Assembly (NCBI GenBank): GCA_035578905.1
Contig: JAQJVL010000152.1
Span: 124,001-188,000 of the forward strand
Length of the DNA stretch: 64,000 nt
Direction of reading: 5' to 3'
DNA from: Stictocephala bisonia
Lineage: Eukaryota > Arthropoda > Insecta > Hemiptera > Membracidae
The position numbers and the translations under genes are program-made. Below the pieces are notes generated by a model. It was not told the DNA's origin. It made no database searches and worked only from the letters and a program-made list of their open reading frames with translations. Positions 12,120 through 23,400 of the stretch are shown piece after piece (position 1 is the stretch's first letter; the number at the start of each line of letters is the position of its first letter).

Positions 12120-13560
12120 TAAAAAATCGTTAAATTCCTATTTTTGTTCAAAAATTATATTTTTGTTAGGTTTTCGTATTTTATTTCCTTATTAAGATAT
12201 TGTAGGAACTTAAACTTTACACACTAATTACCTTTACTACTTTGGTATCAAAACTGCTATAAACTTTGATTTTTCACTTTTCATAACCTAAAAAAAATTT
12301 AAATTGCCAAAGTGAAACTGCTGACCTGTTTGCAGAGTTGAAGTTTTTGTTTAACTAAAGCTGTAATATTTAGTTTATATAACATATAATTATATATTCT
12401 AATTAACAATTAAATTCTGTACAAAAAGTATTATGTATATTTTTGTGGTATATACTATAGTTTCCTCACAAAAGGTCGGTAAATTTGAATTTTGTCGAGA
12501 ACATATGATTTTTTTTTTGAATAGTTTCTCCCATTAAACCATGATTTAAAGAAGTTAGGAATTTAAAACCTTACACACTATCTACCTTTACTTCTTTGTT
12601 ATGAAAACTGATATGAAATTTGATTTGTACTTTTAATAACCTAGAAACAATTCAAAATGGTTGAGGTGAAAACATTGACCTGTTTTCAGAGTTTAAATTT
12701 TTGTTTTACTGAAACTGTAATATTTAGTTTAGATAACATCTATTGGTATATTCCAATTAACAATTAAACTCTGTAAAAAAAGTATATGTATAGTTTTGTG
12801 GTTTATACTATATTTTCCTCACAAAAAGTATGTAAATTTGAATTTTGTCGAAAACGTGTGATTTTTTTGGAATATTTCCCATTAGGCATGATTAAAAGAA
12901 GCTAGAAACTAAAAACCTTACACACTTTACCTTCACTTCTCTGTTTACAAAACTTCTATACAATTTTATTTAGCCCTTTTAGAACCTAGAAAAAATTCAG
13001 AATGGCTGATGAGAAAATGCTTGCCTGTTTGCACAGTTGAGGTTTTTGTTTTACTGAAGTTGTATTTAGTTTGGATAACATCAAGTGAAATATTCATATT
13101 TAAAATGAAATTGCGTACAAAAAATTGTGTGAATAAAATAAGTTGGAAACTATAAACCTTACATACTATTGGTATTTTACCTGTCATAACCTACAATAAA
13201 AAAATCAAAATATTAATATTTCTTGCATGCACAGTTGAGGTATTTGTTTTACTGTAGTTGCAAATATTTTGTTTATGACACATCAAATGACATTGTTCAA
13301 ATTACAATAAGGTTTTCCACTACAAGAATGTTTAAATACTTCTACACGGTATGTACTACATTTTCATTATAAAGACTGTAAAGTTGAGTTTTTTTTTCAA
13401 AAACATGTGATTTTTTTGGAACATGTCCTCCCATTTATATAACAAGTTGTAAACTACAACCTTGCACACTATTTAAGTTGACTACTATGTCAACAAAACT
13501 GCTTTAAAATTTGATTTTTCATCTTCCGAAATTAAAAAAAAAAATCTTCCTGTGTATATT
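12120..13560 (+). repeat. Tandem array, about 350-bp diverged units
   Basis: Landmarks such as 'CTGACCTGTTTGCAGAGTTGA', '..TTTTGTTTTACT.AA.CTGTAATATTTAGTTT' and 'CCTCACAAAAGG..GTAAATTTGAATTTTGTCGA' recur near 12320, 12675, 13020 and 13220. The first two intervals are about 350 bp and the last about 200, so one unit has a deletion. Divergence is high. Confidence 0.65.
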
Positions 13561-13589
13561 CAAATGCTGACATATGCGGTCAAAGTTTA

Positions 13590-14104
13590 GACCCTTGATT
13601 AACTTATCCTTGATCATCTTAAGTAGCCTCCCGTGATCATCTTTCTTAAGAACCCTCCGTCATCAACTTAGGCAGCCCCCATAATCAACTTGAGTAAGCA
13701 CCCTTGATCATCTAGGGTAGCCCCACATGATTAACTTACGTAGCTCACCTTGATCAAGTTGGCTAGCCCCTGTGAAAACTTTTGTAGCCACCCTTAATCA
13801 ACTTAGGTAGCACACTGTTATAAACTTGTGTAGCCACTGCGATCAACTTCAGTAGCCACCCATGAACAACTTAGGTGCCTCCCATGATATATGTATGGAG
13901 CCCTCCATGATGAATATCTGTAGCCTCGTGCTCGTCTTGCGTATCCCCCGTGAACATTTGTGTACATCTCTGTGATCAACTTGGGTAGCTCCTCGTGATC
14001 AATCTTTTTACTTCTCTTTTATCAATTTAACTTGGGTAGTATCATGGCGTTAACTTAGGTAGACCCCGTAATGAAGTTGGGAATTCCCCTATGATTCTCT
14101 TGCC
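13590..14104 (+). repeat. Degenerate GATCAACTT..GTAGCC minisatellite, left part
   Basis: More than fifteen imperfect units of about 25-30 bp combine GATCA(A/T)CTT and GTAGCCACCC. The array breaks off at 14104, where a TA-flanked transposon begins, and resumes at 16752. Confidence 0.8.
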
Positions 14105-14106
14105 TA

Positions 14107-16749
14107 CTATCCATAACAAAAGTTTGGAGACTCGAGTTTGGATGCTTACAAAAATTAAACTAACAAAGCTATGTTAATGGAACCTGTACCAATATTTTCA
14201 TTGTTTTATTGTACGTTGATAGGTGTCAACAAAACATTTTTTGTATTATTTTTTCATATTTATACGTCGTACCGAACGAAAAAAGTACACGATTTTTCAC
14301 TAATTCCAAACAAATCTTGACTTTTGAAAATCGCTGACTAAATACCCGATCATATATCTTGATGAATATTTAATATGTGATTGGTTATAGTATTGAAAAT
14401 ACTATATTAAAGTTTCAAAATTTTTCTTTCATTAGAAAAAAAGTTCTTGTAGATTCTATAAAACAACTTTTTCTAAGCAATGGCTGATCGGACGAGGTTG
14501 AACTTGACAATGTTGTAAAGCTAATTTCACATATTTAACTACATACTTTGTTAACCTTTTACAGCCCATCGTGTATTTTGTAGCGATTTTTATTTGATAG
14601 CAAAGCGATGTTCACTGAAGCGAGAACGCCATTCGCAGCGAGGTGCTCGGTCCTGAGTTATGTGAGGAATGCGCTGTTGCCAGGTGAACAACCCTCTTCA
14701 GGCAAGTTGTGACTCACTGGTAAGGCCACAACTGTAAAATATCTGGTAAATATGACTGTTATCTCTGAATAACGCATGACTCATAACCTGTACCTCTACT
14801 TAAAGGCACGCTGACACTTATTTTCTATATTCTGCGTGAGTTGTTGTCGAGTAAGCATCTCCCAGAGAACAGCCATGCCTCCCAGAGAACATTTTTCCAT
14901 GCAAGAAATTGTAATGATATTAAGTGCAATATGTTTTTTTAAGACCGAGGGTGAGAGATTGGGTGACAAACGCTTTCCAGTTATGAAAAAACGAGGATGT
15001 GTTTAGGAATATCTTTGTCATCGGAGAAGAGGATTGGAGCAACGTCCAACAAAGAAAATGGAAGTTTTTCTCCACCATCAAGGAAGAGACAGTGTGTGCA
15101 ACAAGGACGGCCGAAGATCTGGTTAGATGACTTCACTCTTGGTGCTTTAAGAAGAACTATTTATGACTTCTATTTGAAAAAGATGTACCCTACATTAGAA
15201 ACATTACTACATCAACTCAATGAAAACATGTCGGATTTCCCTTCAATGTCAAAAACTACACTACACAGAACAGTAAAAAAACTTGGGTTCAGATTTAGAA
15301 AGTTTAATAGGAAACCAGTGTTAATGAAGTCAACAACGATCGTTGGACCCATCAACCAAAAATCCCACGATGTCATGGAAGAAAGATGAAATAATTTTTT
15401 GGATGCAGAAGAATAATATTCAACAACCACATACTGTTAATGCATAACAAAATATGACTAAAGCTGAACTGATAATTCTTGGTAGGCCATATTTCAAGAA
15501 GACCCAAAAGTTACTTGAAGTGATTGCAAAAGAGATGAGACCTGATGTAGAGCTCCTTTGGCTTCCCGTTGCACACTGCGAACTTAATCCAATTGAGCTA
15601 GTTTGGGCATATGTCAAGGGGAAAATTGCCAGAGTTAATCTGGCGAATGCTAATGACTAAGGTCGAAGCATGGACGTTTTGGTAGAATTGTGCAAGGATA
15701 GCCTACGCTCAGTAACACCTGAACTGTGGAAGAAGTGCATCAAGCACACTGAACAAATTGAACAAAATTACTGGAACAGCGATCAACTCAATGAAGACCT
15801 TCCTGAAGTAGAGCCAATGGTTATTTCAGTTACTACTGATTCTGAAATATCCGATGACAGTGATTATTCTGAAGAGAACGAGTGAAGAATGTTGAGGTGA
15901 TTTTACTCTGTGAATTGAGTAGCAGAGTTTAAATCCTCGTGTATACTGTATATTGACTTTAAATATTATGACGTGGGCCTTCTTGGGCTGAGTATTTGTA
16001 AATAATGTAAATATTGTACATAGATATTATGACAAATCCTTTTATTACACGAATATAACCATTTTTAAACTCGCCATTGGAGGGGTCCACAGCCCTCATG
16101 AGAGAAAGTGATGGGAAATGGTATAAAAATATTGAAAACAAAAAATATTACATTATCTTTTCTTATACGAACCTGGATGACGGCTGGACTAGCAGCGACT
16201 TGGTAACACCGCAGTCCCGCCGGACATGTTACTCACGGCTACGTGCACATTGCTTCGCTATCAAATTTAAATCGCTACAAAATACATGATGGGCTGTAAA
16301 AGGTTAACAAAGTATGTAGTTAAATATGTGAATTAGCTTATTACAACAATGTCAAGTTCAACCTCGTCAGATCAGCCATTGCTTAGAAAAAGTTGTTTTA
16401 TAGAATCTACAAGAACTTTTTTTTCTAATAAAAGAAAAATGTTGAGACTTTAATATAGTATTTTCAATACCATAACCAATCACATATTAAAATTTCATTA
16501 AGATATATGATTGGGTATTTAGTCAACGATTTTCAAGTCAAGATTTGTTTGGAATTAGTGAAAAATCGTGTACTTTTTTCGTTCGGTACGAAGTATAAAT
16601 ATGAAAAAATAATACAAAAAATGTTTTTTACACCTATCAACGCACAATAAAACAATGAAAATATTGGTACAGGTTCCATTACCATAGCTTTGTTAGCTTA
16701 ATTTTTGTAAGCATCCAAACTCGAGTCTCCAAACTTTTGTTATGGATAG
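14107..16749 (+). mobile_element. Tc1/mariner-superfamily transposon with internal transposase deletion
   Basis: The ends are CTATCCATAACAAAAGTTTG (14107) and its complement (to 16749), with TA on each side (14105-14106 and 16750-16751). The inverted ends extend about 500 bp each with small differences (for instance TTTACAGCCCATCGTGTATTTTG near 14560 against its complement near 16275). The interior carries a defective transposase gene. The element interrupts the GATCAACTT minisatellite, so it arrived after that array formed. Confidence 0.87.
14997..15885 (+). pseudogene. IS630/Tc1-type transposase lacking its catalytic core
   Basis: The first part (14997-15389) has the N-terminal DNA-binding region: GRPKIWLDDFTLGALRRTIY and FPSMSKTTLHRTVKKLGFRF, followed by NRKPVLM. 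The frame then shifts. A second part carries SWKKDEIIFWMQKNNI, then MTKAELIIL and the C-terminal catalytic motif HCELNPIELVWAYVKG (15570-15610), interrupted by a TAA just before MTKAEL and another at 15658. The last part (15670-15885) is an acidic tail (SDDSDYSEENE). In relatives about 150 residues, including the first two catalytic acidic residues, lie between KPVLM and SW(R/K)K. Here they are gone, the junction being near 15340-15350. The gene is therefore a non-autonomous deletion derivative. Confidence 0.82.
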
Positions 16750-16751
16750 TA

Positions 16752-17105
16752 ATCACCCGTGTTCTTCTTAGGGAGCCTCATGATTAACTTGGCTAGCCAT
16801 ACGTGATTAACTTGAGTAGCCACCCTTAATCAACTAAGGTGGCCCTCATGATCAATGTAGCTAGCCTCTGTGATTATATTGGGTAGCCACATGATTAACT
16901 TGTGTAGCTCCCAGGATCAAGTTTTGTATGCTGACGCTTTTTGTGTTTGTACATGTATACTGATGTATATATCTATATGCAAATGTTAAATAAAGGATGA
17001 TTCGAATTTGAAGATTGGGTAGCCAACCGTGATCATTTTCGGTAGCTACTGATGCTCAAACCTTTCTTGATAGTTTTGGGTAACCACCTGTTATCATCTT
17101 GGGAC
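16752..17105 (+). repeat. Degenerate GATCAACTT..GTAGCC minisatellite, right part
   Basis: Continuation of the array at 13590-14104 beyond the inserted transposon. A short non-repeat segment (about 16925-17015) ending AAATAAAGGATGATTCGAA interrupts it. Confidence 0.75.
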
Positions 17106-17637
17106 CTAAACTGTCAATGGGGGTTTAGGATCAAAGCCCCCAACGAGCGAAGCGAGTATAAACAATACGATATAAATAAACAGAAACTGTTCGCCGGGTC
17201 GCATGAGCGGGCAGCTGACTGCGAAAGGCGGTCAAGGACGTGGGAATATAAATGGAATAAAAACAGCTATCGTTAATTACAGTAAATATTCAGAGTGGGA
17301 CTAAAGTGCATACAAACACCATCTAGCAGTAAAAGAGCAAACTACGTCGAGTTAACTTGACAGACAGTGAAATAAATCAGGAATAGTCATGTGCGTTGAG
17401 TTAATTCGTCAGCGGCCATTAAATAATGGCCGCTAAATAGCATGCAGCTGCTGTCGAGTTAACTCGGCAAAAGCCGGTAAGGGGTTAATTTGTTTTTCAG
17501 GATTTTGTTTTCATTTTGTAGTATTGTTAGTTGATCCTTGAGCTGGCCATTTTCTACTAAAAGCAAATTCTCTGCTTTAACGGCAAGAGTCAAAGATATC
17601 TCTAAATTTGAGTCATCAATTTGGTATCTATCTACTC
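17106..17637. other. Unassigned segment with a short palindrome
   Basis: Less AT-rich than its surroundings, perhaps part of a further transposon. 17411-17434 is a perfect palindrome (AGCGGCCATTA, 2-nt centre, complement). The right part ends CCGGTAAGGGGTTAA, which looks like a piggyBac-type TTAA-flanked end, but no partner end was found. Confidence 0.3.
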
Positions 17638-17886
17638 TGTGTAGGGAGGAGAACTAGTATCAGGCTTGTTAATTAGCTGAAATTCAAACCAATACTATTT
17701 GGTTTTACTTCCACATAAAGCTGTAGGTCACTTAGTTACGCTGGCTATTGGGCTATTTTAAAATAAATAGCCTTTCCTGAGCATAAGTCGAACTTAGTAA
17801 CCAGACTACACAGGTCATTCACACTCATATAATCATTCATATCCGCCTTAAATTACACACTGTTGTGTCGGTGTCTCATATCTAAA
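17638..17886 (+). mobile_element. LINE/SINE 3'-end fragment, copy A
   Basis: About 245 bp matching, in opposite orientation, the sequence at 21064-21306. The shared landmarks are TATCAGGCTTGT.AATTAGCTGA, CTGGCT.TTGGGCTATT, ACCAGACTACAC and GTTGTGTCGGTGTCTCATAT. A third, shorter copy is at 50729-50828. All three end at TCTCATAT but begin at different points, the pattern of 5'-truncated retroposon copies. Confidence 0.65.
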
Positions 17887-18277
17887 AATCTAAAGACAAA
17901 AAACATATAGTATGGAACGTAGTGAATATTATGCAGATATACGTCACATATGGTGTGACATAGGTCAGTGACTGAAATAATTCTTTAAAAATGTTTAATA
18001 AAGTTTGAATCTAAATTAAAACTGTACAATTTAGATATATTTTTTTTAAACAAATTACATATATAATTTTTATGCAATAGATATTGCTGAGTTTCATTTA
18101 AAAAATATTGTTCAAATACATGAACTTTGAGCTGAGTTATGTGTTCAAGCATTTCAAAACCCTCCCGTGGTTTTTGGCGACTAAACTGGAATTAATGGCC
18201 ATCCATTTTGGAACTCAATTTGATTTTTTTTGCCTAGCCTCCAAAATGTTAAGGTTTATAAAGTTAAAAGGACAAGT

Positions 18278-18640
18278 TTAATGATGCCTTAAAACTACTG
18301 TAATCAAACCTGTACTCACGCAAAATTGATTAAGGTTTTCTGTAGTTTTTTTCAGCCAACTTATGTGTGTTTCAGTGTCTGATTTACCAACAAATCCATA
18401 CAAAATCTGTACACTCGTATCTGCAAGATCCTTTTCAAGCAAGTAAATCTTCTCGTCAAGTTTTGAAGCGGTGCGCCTCAACTCATCAAATTCCATTTTG
18501 TTACTAAAAAGGACATAAACATATAGCTTTATTATTACTTCCATGAATTAACATATTTTTTTAAAAGAAAGCTTGCATTCATGTATACAATTAACAGGTC
18601 CTTCAATTAGGAAAGTAAACCTAGGTTTATACAACTCCGA
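18278..18640. other. Unassigned spacer
   Basis: An 88-codon frame lies on the - strand (18544-18278) with a coiled-coil-like stretch (FDELRRTASKLDEKIYLLEK). It is short, unsupported by neighbours and may be an exon, a transposon fragment or chance. Confidence 0.2.
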
Positions 18641-19220
18641 ATTCTAATTTTTTACTCTCTTTATGTATTCTATATGCTCAGTTTTGTTCATGGAAATTTA
18701 GATTTCTTTAATATCAATGCTGATTTTCATGCTTATAATACAAGACATAAAGATTGTTTAAGAGTTCAACAGTTTAAGCATAGTAGCTTTCAGAAAAATT
18801 GGTTATATATTTATATTAAACTTTATAATTCACTGCCAGATAGAATTAAATCACTGCCCCACTCTAAATATAAAGAAAAAATCAAGGATGTACTGCTGGA
18901 TGAATGTCTATGTAAAATTGATGATTTTTTAACTGTAAATTGGGAAAGCCATAACTAGTTTTAGAATTAGGACCTAGACTATATGTTAACATTATTCCTA
19001 TGATGTAGTCTTACATTAATTTATCTTTAATTGTTTTTCATCTAATTTTATTGTTCTAGCCATTTTGTATGTCAAATTGTATTTTATGTCTATTTTAATT
19101 TTTTTGTACATTGTACTTGTATAATTTTTATCATTTTTTTACAAAATTTTAATAATTTTAGTGTCTTGACTTTTGTCCATGCACTGTTATGTGTTTTATG
19201 ACAGTAAAAATCTTGAATCT
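18640..19220 (+). pseudogene. 3' end of a non-LTR retrotransposon
   Basis: The frame 18674-18958 encodes the C terminus of a LINE RT: ADFHAYNTRHKDCLRV, then KNWLYIYIKLYNSLPDRIKSL, matching the 'YNTR...G..LYN.LP..IK' pattern of Jockey/CR1-type proteins. The 3' UTR ends with ATCTTGAATCTTGAA (about 19208-19224), a short tail repeat typical of such elements. Everything upstream of the last about 95 residues is missing. Confidence 0.7.
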
Positions 19221-19448
19221 TGAAAGAAGATCTCATCATAAAGCAAAGCTAAAAGAAAAATATGAGATAGTTTCTTCTATCCCATAGAGTCTAAAGTGAT
19301 ATGGAAATCTTAAGTTCATTCAAGTGATTTGTTTGGTTTCTTATATTGTGGATAAAAACTCATCCAAGCTATGGTAAAAAGTCAAATAGTAGCCTTGTAT
19401 ACTAGAGAATATTATTTTGAAATAATTGCATCAAATATATATATACAG

Positions 19449-20320
19449 CCACGCATGTCTAACTGACTCACTCACGTATACAAAGTCTAAACCACTAACA
19501 GATGAGCTAGAAACTTGAAATTTATTATACTTGTGGATTTTATAGAGCAACTGATTGGAAAATTCTGAAAACTACAAATTTTTTATTTTTAACCCCCCAC
19601 AAATATTGAAAATGGTGTTCATGGTTTTTGAACTGCGTGCAGTTTTACTTAAGAAGGTTAACTATGGGTGAACTGTTGGTTGTGGAGCAATTTTTTTTTT
19701 CAAATGAGCAAATTTGTATTTTTAATTTTTAACTAACAAATTTTTAAATTTGACATTTTGTTCAAACAATTATATTTTCATAAGGTATTTTTACAATATC
19801 TACAAGATAATGAAAGGACTTAAAACCATCCACCTTATTTACCTTTTCCACTCTGTTAAAAACTGCTTTAAAATTTTATTTTAAAAAATTTAAAATCGTC
19901 TTATTTTACTAGGCGAAATTAGGGCTAAGAAGCCCACTCTAACACATAACAGCTTAAGGGTGACTTTCAAACCACCAATGATCAGGCAGGCGGGCTATAT
20001 GCAAGGATGGGATCGCTCAGATGATCACCCATCCAAGGGACAGCCACTCTCGATGTTGCTTGACTCCGTTATATAACGATAACATCAGAACCCTCCGGTC
20101 AAGGCCACTGGCAAAAATTATTAGCCACCTGTGATCAACGTAAGACAGTAGCCACCTACTGTCTTATATGAATAGCTACTAGTGATCAATGTGTATTCTC
20201 ACCAATAAACATTGGTAACCTGAAGCCACCCATGATCAACTTGGGTTCTACTGACCTACTTTTACAGCTCATAATCATCTTAGGTAGCCACCTACAATCA
20301 ACCTGAATAGTCAATGACTT
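19449..20320 (+). mobile_element. Composite satellite-bearing repeat, copy 2 (short)
   Basis: It has the same head as copy 1 (CTCACGTATACAAAGTCTAA, GATGAGCTAGAAACTTGAAA, AACCCCCCA..AAT), then a single about 350-bp-type unit. A 5S-derived SINE follows at about 19905-20112, then a few GATCAACTT/GTAGCC minisatellite units (20113-20320). The conserved order of modules supports one composite repeat family. Confidence 0.6.
19905..20112 (-). mobile_element. 5S-rRNA-derived SINE (SINE3-like)
   Basis: Read on the - strand from 20112 it starts GCCAGTGGCCTTGACCGGAG. It has a box-A-like GGAGTCAAGCAACATCGAG and a box-C-like CTTGGATGGGTGATCATCTG, in the order and spacing of 5S rRNA. The first about 110 nt follow 5S closely in pattern. 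The remainder (about 95 nt, to GCCCTAATTTCG) is unrelated body sequence. Eukaryotic 5S-headed SINEs are known as SINE3. It lies between the unit and the minisatellite of composite copy 2. Too diverged to be a functional 5S gene. Confidence 0.72.
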
Positions 20321-21063
20321 TTGAATGCACTAGGCAGAGATAATTTGTAGAAAAATTACTTTCATTGCGAATCACCTACATGGTAGCCATATGCATAATG
20401 ATTATAGGAGCTATCACTAACCACATAAAACATATTTCCATAATTTCCTACCGGAAAGACGCGGGTGGGCTGTCTTGTAGGCCAGGCACCCGGTTTAATG
20501 CAAATTACAAATGTTGTTTTAGTGACCAGACAATTAGGGTGAATTAAGTTATGTTTGGTCAAGTAACTAAAAAGTTTATTTTTCAGACAAAAAACTATAT
20601 AATTCTACATGTTCAACATAAAAAACTGTAAAATGATTACAAACTCTACAGAAAAGACGAGAAAGTGCATAGTAACCAAAAAATTTTAGGTTATCAAGAA
20701 AACGAGGATGTTCGTTCACCCTGTCTGTAAACCTTTATCACTTGTTAACTCTAGAACTGGCAGTGCAGATATACACAATGGAAATGAGCCGCTCTAGTGG
20801 CAAGGTGCAGATCTCCTTGAGACACAGCTATGAACACTAGGTATTTATGGATTCGAAGTTGGTAACAAGTGAAATTCATCAATTATCCATTGTTTGATCC
20901 AACATAATGATTTAGAATTGGTAAAGTTCCAAATCACTAAGAAGACGTTTTCCTTTGCACCTTCTTAGCTTTGTAACCCAGTATTGTAATGAATCTTTCA
21001 CAGTAAATAATTGAGTTTATAACTCTATTAGGCCTATATATTTTTAATTGGTTACATTCTTAC
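20321..21063. other. Unassigned spacer
   Basis: No gene supported. Two overlapping 60-66-codon frames on opposite strands (20362-20562) lack any family resemblance. Confidence 0.35.
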
Positions 21064-21530
21064 ATATGAGACACCGACACAACGTTATTGGTATTTTACG
21101 GCGAATATGAATGGTTATATGAGTGTGGATGAGTGTAGTCTGGTACTAACTGAGTTCAACTGTTCCTCAGAAAGGGCAATTTATTAATAGCCCAACAGCC
21201 AGGGCAACTAAGGGACCTACAGTTTTACGTGGAATCCGAACCACGTAGTGCTAGTCTGATTTTCAGCTAATTGACAAGCCTGATACTCAGTTATCTCCCC
21301 CACACAACATCCGCACAATGATTACCACATGGACACCCCAGATTTTCTAGTTAGTGTCCACGTCGATAGCAACCATCAAGCGGACGCCATGTCGGTATTG
21401 GAGGACCGAGCATCCAACCTATCGCCTAAAATCTCCCAAACACTTTGTCCCCATGTAGCTGGGTTACAGCACTGCGCCACCAGTGCCGACATTCATTATA
21501 TGTTGAAACATTCATTTGATCTAAACTGAA
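21064..21530 (-). mobile_element. LINE/SINE 3'-end fragment, copy B
   Basis: Inverted relative to copy A and longer. On the - strand it ends GTTGTGTCGGTGTCTCATAT at about 21065 and extends upstream to about 21530 through a relatively GC-rich block (ACATGGCGTCCGCTTGATGG, CAGCTACATGGGGACAAAG). The extra 5' sequence may be the end of a coding or UTR region of the parent retroelement. Confidence 0.6.
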
Positions 21531-22905
21531 GAACATTCTTAAAGATAATTACTTGTTTCATTTTGTTCTCACAAGTTATTCAACTTTTCAAGTTTAGACT
21601 ATTCAATTTGAGGCTGTTAACATATTTGTACAGCTTTTTGATTTATTGCAATACATTGATAAATTTAATATTTTGTTTAAGATAATATAGTTCATTTTTG
21701 AGGTAGGCCTATGTATCTGAACAATTTTTAAAATTACAAAAGAAGTAGGCCTACACAATTTTAAAATCTTCATGGTTTTATTGAAAAAGATTGGTTACCT
21801 TGGTAACAAATATTTGTTGTAAATATCTTCCAAAATAGATATAATAACAAATATTTGTTGTAAATATCTTCCAAAATAGATATAATCATATTTTGGGCCA
21901 TTAAAGTAACACATTCTTAATAGTACTCCTCATTAAAATCTAACTCATTTTTAACTACTTTCCTAGAGCAAATAGAGTGCATAGTTACCCAAACACTCCT
22001 GTGAATATATTAACCTCATTTTTACACCTACCACTTTTTAAACAACATATGCCTATCATAATTTCAAAAGCATTTAGAAAATTCATAATTACCCAAAAAC
22101 TGTTAATTCAAACATTGTTGAGTTTTCTGGTGCACAATTATTGGCTTACGCTTATTTTCCAATTTTCGGCACCAACAAATGATTTTAAAACTGTTGTAAC
22201 TTTTATCTAAAATTTAGTACATATATACATGAACTCTGTAATGTTTATTCAGCATTTTTGGGAAATTTTGTCATATTATTGTTACTATACTGTAGGCCTA
22301 GTAACCAAATTGGCTTTTTGTATTGTAGGCAATTACCATGGTACAAGTAATCCTATTTTTGCCTATATGATACATGATATGTACATTTCCTGAAAATATA
22401 TAAAATTTAGAATATTTTGGCTAGGTCTATCTCAAATTTTTAATTTTACTACCACAACATTGTCTCCACAGGTAGATAAGGGAGTTGACAAAGGCAGAAT
22501 TTGAGTGTACTTTCATGATGGAAAAAAAGTGAATCGCAATATGTAGAGCAAGATGAAACAATAAATAATGCAGAGATGACTATGAGTTAATAGCAACGAC
22601 AATGACCACAGGAATCTACAATAAGTACAGAGGCAGAAATAGACTATGAATATTACTATAGATTTAAATAAAATAACATTTAAACGTACCAAGATCGAAA
22701 ATAACTCTTCTAATTTTTGTAATGCTTAGAAGAACACAACAAAAGTCAATTGAAATTGGCGCCAAATGAATAAGTAATTTAAGTAATATGAATATGACTG
22801 CTCTGACTTTTTGTCCATGATTGAGTTTCAGATTTAGGCGTCCACTCGCTCCAAGGACATATTTGCCAAACGAGCATCTCCTTACCTGTACAGCCACTAC
22901 AGTTG
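21531..22905. other. Unassigned AT-rich spacer with a short tandem duplication
   Basis: Apart from the exact 41-bp direct repeat at 21805-21886, nothing was recognised. The last bases form the left target site of the LOA-type retrotransposon. Confidence 0.4.
21805..21886. repeat. Exact 41-bp tandem duplication
   Basis: Units 21805-21845 and 21846-21886 are identical, beginning AACAAATATTTGTTGTAAAT. Perfect identity indicates a recent event. Confidence 0.95.
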
Positions 22906-22918
22906 TGTTCCCCGGATA
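22906..22918. repeat. Target-site duplication of the LOA-type element, left copy
   Basis: TGTTCCCCGGATA is identical to 28344-28356 at the far side of the element. A length of 13 bp is usual for target-primed reverse transcription. Confidence 0.8.
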
Positions 22919-23010
22919 GTTAGTTAGTTAGTTAGTTGATATGGGGATATGCAGTTGGTCCAGCCAACCCTTGCAACGAAGCCTAAGGCTTTTTGTGCCA
23001 ATCCCAGTGC

Positions 23011-23400
23011 CTAATCATCGTAAAGCTGGCAATCCTTGACCAGATCAAGGAGCTTCTTCACTAGATTAGTAATTTCCGACTGTCCCAGAGGTGAGCCCTC
23101 AAAAAGTGCTCTTCTCCTGGCACCAAGGGCCTCACACTCCAGGACAATGTGTTCTGCCGACTCTTCGTCCTCCCCACAGAGGCGACAGATGGGATCCTCC
23201 GTAAAGAGTCCCACTGTTCTTAGATGCCTCCGGAATTTGCCGTGACCGGTGATGAGTCCCACCACCAGCTTAACATGCGATTTACTCAACCCAAGAAGTG
23301 ACTTTGTTAACTTCTGGGAGGGATTCCTGACAAGAACCTTGCCGAGTCTTTGCCCTGGGAACCGCCTCCATCGTTCCAGATGTCTGGCGCTGACCCAGTT
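23011..23400 (-). pseudogene. LOA-type ORF2, C-terminal zinc-knuckle segment
   Basis: The - strand frame 23289-23011 holds LVVGLITGHGKFRRHLRTVG and the zinc knuckle CRLCGEDEESAEHIVLEC (Cys-x2-Cys, His, Cys), the standard end of RNase H-bearing insect LINEs. The preceding residues (LVRNPSQKLTKSLLG) lie in the same frame. The main ORF2 frame ends in a different phase at 23307, so a frameshift near 23375 separates this segment from the RNase H domain. Confidence 0.85.

Larger units (their letters stand above)
11790..17105 (+). mobile_element. Composite satellite-bearing repeat, copy 1
   Basis: Three modules follow one another. First is a head of TCAC/TGAC microsatellite plus a block containing CGTATACAAACTCTAACCC and GAGCTAGAAACTTGAAATTT (11790 to about 11990). 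Next is a series of diverged units of about 350 bp (about 12120-13560). Last is a degenerate minisatellite rich in GATCAACTTGGGTAGCCACC-type units (13590-14104 and 16752-17105), which the transposon at 14107-16749 splits. A shorter copy with the same module order occurs at 19449-20320, so this is a unit that spreads. No protein is encoded. Helitron-like elements often carry internal tandem repeats, but I found no convincing TC...CTRR termini. Confidence 0.6.

Noticed and set aside
19985..20112. 5S rRNA gene
   Set aside because: Order of boxes fits, but many positions differ and the sequence runs on into an unrelated tail without a T-run terminator at the 5S end.
12120..20320. CRISPR array
   Set aside because: Repeats are diverged, have no uniform repeat-spacer pattern and sit in animal DNA next to transposons.
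20362..20562. Overlapping short frames on both strands as genes
   Set aside because: Only about 60 codons each, mutually antisense, without motifs or conserved context.
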